Shown here piece by piece: positions 60,444-64,000 of a stretch of 64,000 nt of DNA. Numbering within the stretch: the first letter of the stretch is position 1; each line of letters starts with the position of its first letter. A program made the translations under genes and the position numbers. Source of the DNA: Pelomonas sp036401055. GTDB lineage: Bacteria > Pseudomonadota > Gammaproteobacteria > Burkholderiales > Burkholderiaceae_C. The notes under the pieces are model-generated. The model was given only the letters and a program-made list of their open reading frames with translations. It did no database searches and was not told the DNA's origin. Where the stretch lies: contig DASWWC010000070.1 in the NCBI GenBank assembly GCA_036401055.1, positions 1 to 64,000 of the forward strand, given 5' to 3'.

Positions 60444-61574
60444 ATGACGTTCAAAGCGGAATTCGCCCAGGCCGTGCGCAACCAGCGCGTGCTGATGAAG
60501 CACCGGCCCGACCGGCTGCGCGTGCGGATGGTCATCTACCTGATCTGGATGCTGGGCTTCGGCTTCTTCTTTGCAGCCATCCATGGTTTTCAGAACGGGC
60601 GGCTCGGGGCGGTGGCCTGGTGGCGGCAGGACGTGCCGGGGCACCTGCTCGTCAGCGCCTGCGTGACGGGCTGCTTCTTCGTCGTGTTCCGCGGCTTCGA
60701 GAAGCTCGCGCCGCAGCGCTGGATCGACACCGTCGTCGGCTGGAGGGACTGGCGCGCCGGCATTTTCTACACGGGCTTGTCTGTCTTCAGCTCGGCGATC
60801 GGCGTCGTCATCGGCCTGGCCGCCGTCGACCTGGTCTGGGCGATGCCCGGCTGGTACCGGGCGCTGGGCAATCCGGGGTTCTGGGGCCAGTTCCTGGGCA
60901 TCTCCGCGCTCGTCTCCCTGTTCATCGGCTGGCGCTACCGCGCGCGCTGGATGCATGAGCGCATGCAGGCCCGCGTCACCGAGGCCCAGCTGCGCCTGCT
61001 GCAAGGCCAGATCGAGCCGCATTTCCTGTTCAACACGCTGGCCAACGTGCAAAGCCTCATCGACTTCGACCCCGAGCGGGCCAAGCTGATGCTGGAGCGT
61101 TTCACCGACTACCTGCGCAGCAGCCTCGGCCAACTGCGCGGCGAGCAGACGACGCTGGCCCAGGAGTTCGCGATGCTGGAGGCCTACCTCGGCCTGATGC
61201 AGCTGCGCATGGGCGAGCGGCTGCGCGTGCGCCTGCTGCTGCCCGCCGAGCTGAACGGCTTCGAGCTGCCGCCGTTGCTGCTTCAGCCGCTGGTGGAGAA
61301 CGCCATCCACCACGGGCTGGAGCCCAAGATCGCCGGCGGCGAGATCGTCGTCGGCGCCCGTCGAGAGGACGGCATGCTGCTTCTCGACGTCGAGGACGAC
61401 GGCCAGGGCTTGGAGGCGCCAAAGCGCCGCGCCGGCAACGGGGTCGCGCTCGACAACATCCGCGCCCGGCTCACCGCCCGCTGGGGCGCCTCTGCCACGC
61501 TGGAGCTGCAGCCCCGCGACGGTGGCGGCACGCGCTCCCGCATCAAGATCCCCTTGGCCACACTTCCATCATGA
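60444..61574 (+). CDS. LytS-type sensor histidine kinase
   Basis: The 376-residue kinase has four predicted membrane helices (about 30-46, 66-88, 110-131 and 146-166) and a His_kinase domain. The phosphorylated histidine is H193 in QGQIEPHFLFNTLANVQSL. The ATPase region has PPLLLQPLVENAIHHGLEPK and DVEDDGQGL. The membrane part has no recognised ligand domain. Its stop overlaps the response-regulator start (ATGA). The frame runs open far upstream, but ATG 60444 gives the natural start. Confidence 0.92.
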   Translation: MTFKAEFAQAVRNQRVLMKHRPDRLRVRMVIYLIWMLGFGFFFAAIHGFQNGRLGAVAWWRQDVPGHLLVSACVTGCFFVVFRGFEKLAPQRWIDTVVGWRDWRAGIFYTGLSVFSSAIGVVIGLAAVDLVWAMPGWYRALGNPGFWGQFLGISALVSLFIGWRYRARWMHERMQARVTEAQLRLLQGQIEPHFLFNTLANVQSLIDFDPERAKLMLERFTDYLRSSLGQLRGEQTTLAQEFAMLEAYLGLMQLRMGERLRVRLLLPAELNGFELPPLLLQPLVENAIHHGLEPKIAGGEIVVGARREDGMLLLDVEDDGQGLEAPKRRAGNGVALDNIRARLTARWGASATLELQPRDGGGTRSRIKIPLATLPS

Positions 61575-62317
61575 CCACTGCACTCATCGCCGACGACGAA
61601 CCGCACCTCGCGCAGTACTTGAAGGCCCAGCTCGCCCAAGCCTGGCCCGAGTTGGAAATCGTCAGGATCGCCGCCCACGGCATCGAGGCGGCCGACGCCA
61701 TCGCCGAACTGCAACCCGACGTCGCCTTCCTCGACATCCAGATGCCCGGCATGACCGGCCTGGAAGTGGCGCAGGGCATCGAGGGCGGCACGCGCGTCGT
61801 CTTCGTGACGGCCTACGACCAGTACGCCGTGGACGCCTTCGAGGCGCGCGCGGTGGACTATCTGCTCAAACCACTGAAGGCGGACCGCCTGGCCCGCTGC
61901 ATCGAGCGCCTGCGCGCCGCCGCACCCGCGGAGAGCGACAGCGCGCTGGCCGAGACGCTCAAGCGCCTTCTGCCCGCCGCGGCAGCGCCCGCGAAGCTGC
62001 GCTACATCCGCGCCGCGCAAGGCGATCTGACGCACCAGGTGCCGGTGGACGAGGTGCTGTTCTTCCATGCCGACGACAAGTACACCATCGTGCAGACGGC
62101 CACGGCCGAGCACCTGATCCGCACGCCCATCTTCGAGCTGGCGGGCCAGCTGGACCCGGACCGCTTCTGGCAGGTGCACCGCTCCACCATCATCAACCTG
62201 GACCACCTCGCCGGCACGCGCCGCGACGAGCAGAGCCGGCTGTTCGTGCGCGTGCGCGGGCAGGCTCGCGAGTTGCCGGTCAGCCGCGCCTACGTCCACC
62301 TGTTCAAGGCCATGTAG
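61571..62317 (+). CDS. LytR/AlgR-type response regulator with LytTR DNA-binding domain
   Basis: The 248-residue regulator has a receiver domain with acidic pocket D8-D9, phosphoacceptor D55 (VAFLDIQMPGMTGLE) and K in DYLLKPLK. A LytTR domain follows (FFHADDKYTIVQTATAEHLIRTPIFELAGQLDPDRFWQVHRSTIINLDHL). It overlaps the kinase gene and forms a simple two-component system. Targets are not evident; the next gene encodes a secreted binding protein 45 bp downstream. Confidence 0.94.
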   Translation: MTTALIADDEPHLAQYLKAQLAQAWPELEIVRIAAHGIEAADAIAELQPDVAFLDIQMPGMTGLEVAQGIEGGTRVVFVTAYDQYAVDAFEARAVDYLLKPLKADRLARCIERLRAAAPAESDSALAETLKRLLPAAAAPAKLRYIRAAQGDLTHQVPVDEVLFFHADDKYTIVQTATAEHLIRTPIFELAGQLDPDRFWQVHRSTIINLDHLAGTRRDEQSRLFVRVRGQARELPVSRAYVHLFKAM

Positions 62318-62362
62318 CGGCCAGCGGCGGGTTAGAGTCGCGGTGACTCCGCAACCCGCGCC

Positions 62363-63106
62363 ATGCCGTCCCGCCGTGCCTTGCCCTTCGCCCTGGTCAG
62401 CCTGCTTGCGGGCGTGACCGGCCCGGCCCTTGCAGCCAAGGCCCTCTGGGTCAGCCACGACGTGCCGCCCTATTTGTGGCAGGGGGCCAAGGGGCTGGAG
62501 GGCTACGTCTTCGATCTGTACCAGCGGGTGGCCAGGCAGGCGGGGCTGGAGACCGAGCTGCATTTCTATCCCTTCGCCCGCGCGTTCCGCATGCTGGAGT
62601 CGGGCCAGGCCCAGGCCGCCCTCGTCGTCACGCGCTCGCCGGACCGCGAGGCGCGATTCCGCTGGCTGTATCCGGTCGGGCGCTTCCGCTTCGCCATCTT
62701 CACCCGGCCGTCCCTCGGCGTGGCGCCGACTACCGTCAACGAGCTGAAGGTGCATCGCGTCGGCTCGCTGCGTGCCTCGACCAGCCGCACCATGCTCGAA
62801 GTGGCGGGGGTCGCCCATGTCGTGGAAGGCAAGGACTACGCCGAACTGCTGTTGCTGCTGAACCGCGGCGTCGTCGACGCCGTCGTCGGCCCGGAATCGG
62901 TGCTGCGCTCCATGGATGCCCGCGACGGTGGTGACGCGATGCGCGTGACCGCACTGGACAGCGGCTACGACTTCTACACGGCCGCCGGTCCGGGGATGAG
63001 CGAGGCCGTGGCGCAGCGCGTGCGCGCCGCCTACCAGCAGCTCGTCGATGGCGGCGTCGTCGCCCAGTTGCGCAAAGCCCATCCGGAGGCCACGATCCCG
63101 GATTGA
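62363..63106 (+). CDS. family-3 periplasmic solute-binding protein
   Basis: The 247-residue protein has a signal peptide (LVSLLAGVTGPALAA) and an SBP_bac_3-like fold: SHDVPPYLWQGAKGLEGYVFDLYQRVARQAGLETELHFYPFARAFRMLESGQAQAALVVTRSPDRE. It resembles polar amino-acid-binding or sensor-type binding proteins. No permease or ATPase gene is adjacent in the window, so it may feed a transporter elsewhere or act as a sensor. Co-transcription with the LytS/LytR pair is possible given the short gap. Confidence 0.82.
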   Translation: MPSRRALPFALVSLLAGVTGPALAAKALWVSHDVPPYLWQGAKGLEGYVFDLYQRVARQAGLETELHFYPFARAFRMLESGQAQAALVVTRSPDREARFRWLYPVGRFRFAIFTRPSLGVAPTTVNELKVHRVGSLRASTSRTMLEVAGVAHVVEGKDYAELLLLLNRGVVDAVVGPESVLRSMDARDGGDAMRVTALDSGYDFYTAAGPGMSEAVAQRVRAAYQQLVDGGVVAQLRKAHPEATIPD

Positions 63107-63122
63107 ACGGCATGTCCGAAAA

Positions 63123-63139
63123 CTGCCAGAACCTGGCAG
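63123..63139. promoter_or_regulatory. inverted repeat upstream of the ada-like gene
   Basis: CTGCCAG-AAC-CTGGCAG is a perfect seven-base dyad, 22 bp before the start of the repair gene and 16 bp after the previous stop. It may be an operator or a weak hairpin. No T-run follows, so a terminator is unlikely. Confidence 0.35.
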
Positions 63140-63161
63140 GAGGCCGGCCTAGACTGGCTGC

Positions 63162-64000
63162 ATGTTGTCCGCGCCCCTGCCTCCCGATGCCGCCTACGCC
63201 GCCCTGCAGGCGCGCGATGCCCGCTTCGACGGCCGGCTCTACGTGGGCGTCACGTCCACGGGCATCTACTGCCGGCCCATCTGCCGCGTCCGCCTGCCGC
63301 GGCGCGAGAACTGCCGCTTCTTCTCGACGGCCGCCCAGGCCGAGGCGGAGTGCTTCCGCCCCTGCATGAAATGTCGTCCCGAGCTGGCGCCGCGGGCGCT
63401 GCCGTGGACGACCATGGATGCCTCGCGCACGCTGGCCAGCCAGGCCGCTGCCTGGCTGGACGCCTGCGATGACGCCGACGCCAGTGTCGAAGACCTGGCG
63501 AAGCACCTCGGCATCACCAGCCGCCATCTGCGCCGCATCTTCCAGGCCGAGCACGGCGTGGCGCCGCTTCAGTACCTGCAGACGCGCCGCCTGTTGCTGG
63601 CCAAGGCCTTGCTGACCGACAGCACGCTGCCGGTTCAGGAGATTGCGTTCGCAGCCGGCTTTGCCAGCCTGCGGCGCTTCAACGCGGCCTTCGTCGAGCA
63701 CTACCGCCTGCAGCCCACGGCCCTGCGCCGCGAGGGCGGGGGCAGGGCGCCGCTGTCGCGCCTGCGTCTGAGCTACCGCGAGCCCTACGACCTGGCCGGC
63801 GTCGTGGCCTTCTTGACGCCGCGGGCGGTGGCCGGCGTGGAGGTGGTGGGCGACGGCGGCATCACGCGCAGCCTCGTGCTGACGCATGCCGGCCAGCGCC
63901 ATGCAGGCTGGTTGCGCGTCACGTTCGACAAGCCGGGCGAGGTTGCCGTGGCGCTGTCGCCCACGCTGTGGCCGGCCGCCGGCTCGCTGCTGCCGCGGCT
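63162..64000 (+). CDS. Ada-AlkA-type methyl-DNA repair protein, 3' end outside the window
   Basis: At least 279 codons are present before the window edge. The N-terminal Ada zinc domain has cysteines C37, C41, C68 and C71 (GIYCRPIC, CFRPCMKC), matching the methylphosphotriester acceptor site. An AraC-type double HTH follows (VEDLAKHLGITSRHLRRIF, VQEIAFAAGFASLRRFNAAF). From about residue 200 the AlkA N-terminal domain begins (RLRLSYREPYDLAGVVAFLTPRAVAGVE). This order indicates a fused regulator/3-methyladenine DNA glycosylase. The glycosylase catalytic part lies beyond position 64000. Confidence 0.9.
   Translation, partial: MLSAPLPPDAAYAALQARDARFDGRLYVGVTSTGIYCRPICRVRLPRRENCRFFSTAAQAEAECFRPCMKCRPELAPRALPWTTMDASRTLASQAAAWLDACDDADASVEDLAKHLGITSRHLRRIFQAEHGVAPLQYLQTRRLLLAKALLTDSTLPVQEIAFAAGFASLRRFNAAFVEHYRLQPTALRREGGGRAPLSRLRLSYREPYDLAGVVAFLTPRAVAGVEVVGDGGITRSLVLTHAGQRHAGWLRVTFDKPGEVAVALSPTLWPAAGSLLPR

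Overview
The window is high-GC DNA with strong G/C bias at third codon positions, dense co-oriented gene blocks and many 1-4 bp start/stop overlaps. LexA, the dapC-dapD-pilU-prmB block, smc-zipA, PrmB, QueF and the riboswitch-led gcvTHP operon all look like a Gram-negative betaproteobacterium of the order Burkholderiales, probably near Roseateles, Mitsuaria, Pelomonas or Rubrivivax. That placement is inferred from protein character and gene order, not from a search. I see no rRNA, tRNA, CRISPR array, insertion sequence or phage gene, so this looks like chromosome.

Layout. 1-4.7 kb: glycine cleavage operon gcvT-gcvH-gcvP on the minus strand behind a tandem glycine riboswitch. 4.7-9.8 kb: a periplasmic beta-propeller/amidohydrolase fusion, then a coupled lipid A pair (LpxL-type acyltransferase and LpxO-type dioxygenase). 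10-25.2 kb: a xylan/arabinoxylan-type utilisation locus with two GH43 enzymes, a large TonB-dependent receptor, a GH2 enzyme, a XylF-type binding protein, a CE1-type esterase and three LacI-family regulators. The same 14-bp dyad (TGRTANCGNTAYCA) recurs in front of most of its transcription units. 25.2-28.4 kb: lexA with two SOS boxes shared with a divergent asparaginase gene, the ohrR-ohr peroxide module and a DUF1304 protein. 28.4-35.1 kb: a minus-strand housekeeping run queF, dapC, dapD, pilU, prmB, ABC-F, with two copies of a 57-bp intergenic repeat. 35.2-41 kb: smc, zipA and a CorC-type CBS protein.

41-48.3 kb separates zipA from ligA and carries a Na+/H+ antiporter-like protein, a cytochrome c551, cytochrome cd1 nitrite reductase (nirS), a TonB receptor facing it, an HD-GYP phosphodiesterase and a hemerythrin-like protein. 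48.3-56.3 kb: ligA, then a LysR regulator divergent from a pirin-emrA-emrB-outer-membrane-factor efflux operon. 56.3-60.3 kb: a PepSY protein with a 61-residue membrane partner under a perfect 47-bp Fur-like dyad, then waaA and a phosphomannomutase/phosphoglucomutase. 60.4-64 kb: a LytS/LytR two-component pair, a family-3 binding protein and an Ada-AlkA-type repair protein cut by the window end.

The most distinctive part is the pentose-polysaccharide locus: outer-membrane import, periplasmic debranching and depolymerising enzymes, a sugar-binding protein without its own permease here, and three repressors sharing one operator family. Secondary points of interest are the nirS cassette without visible heme d1 genes, the shared SOS boxes and the PepSY dyad.
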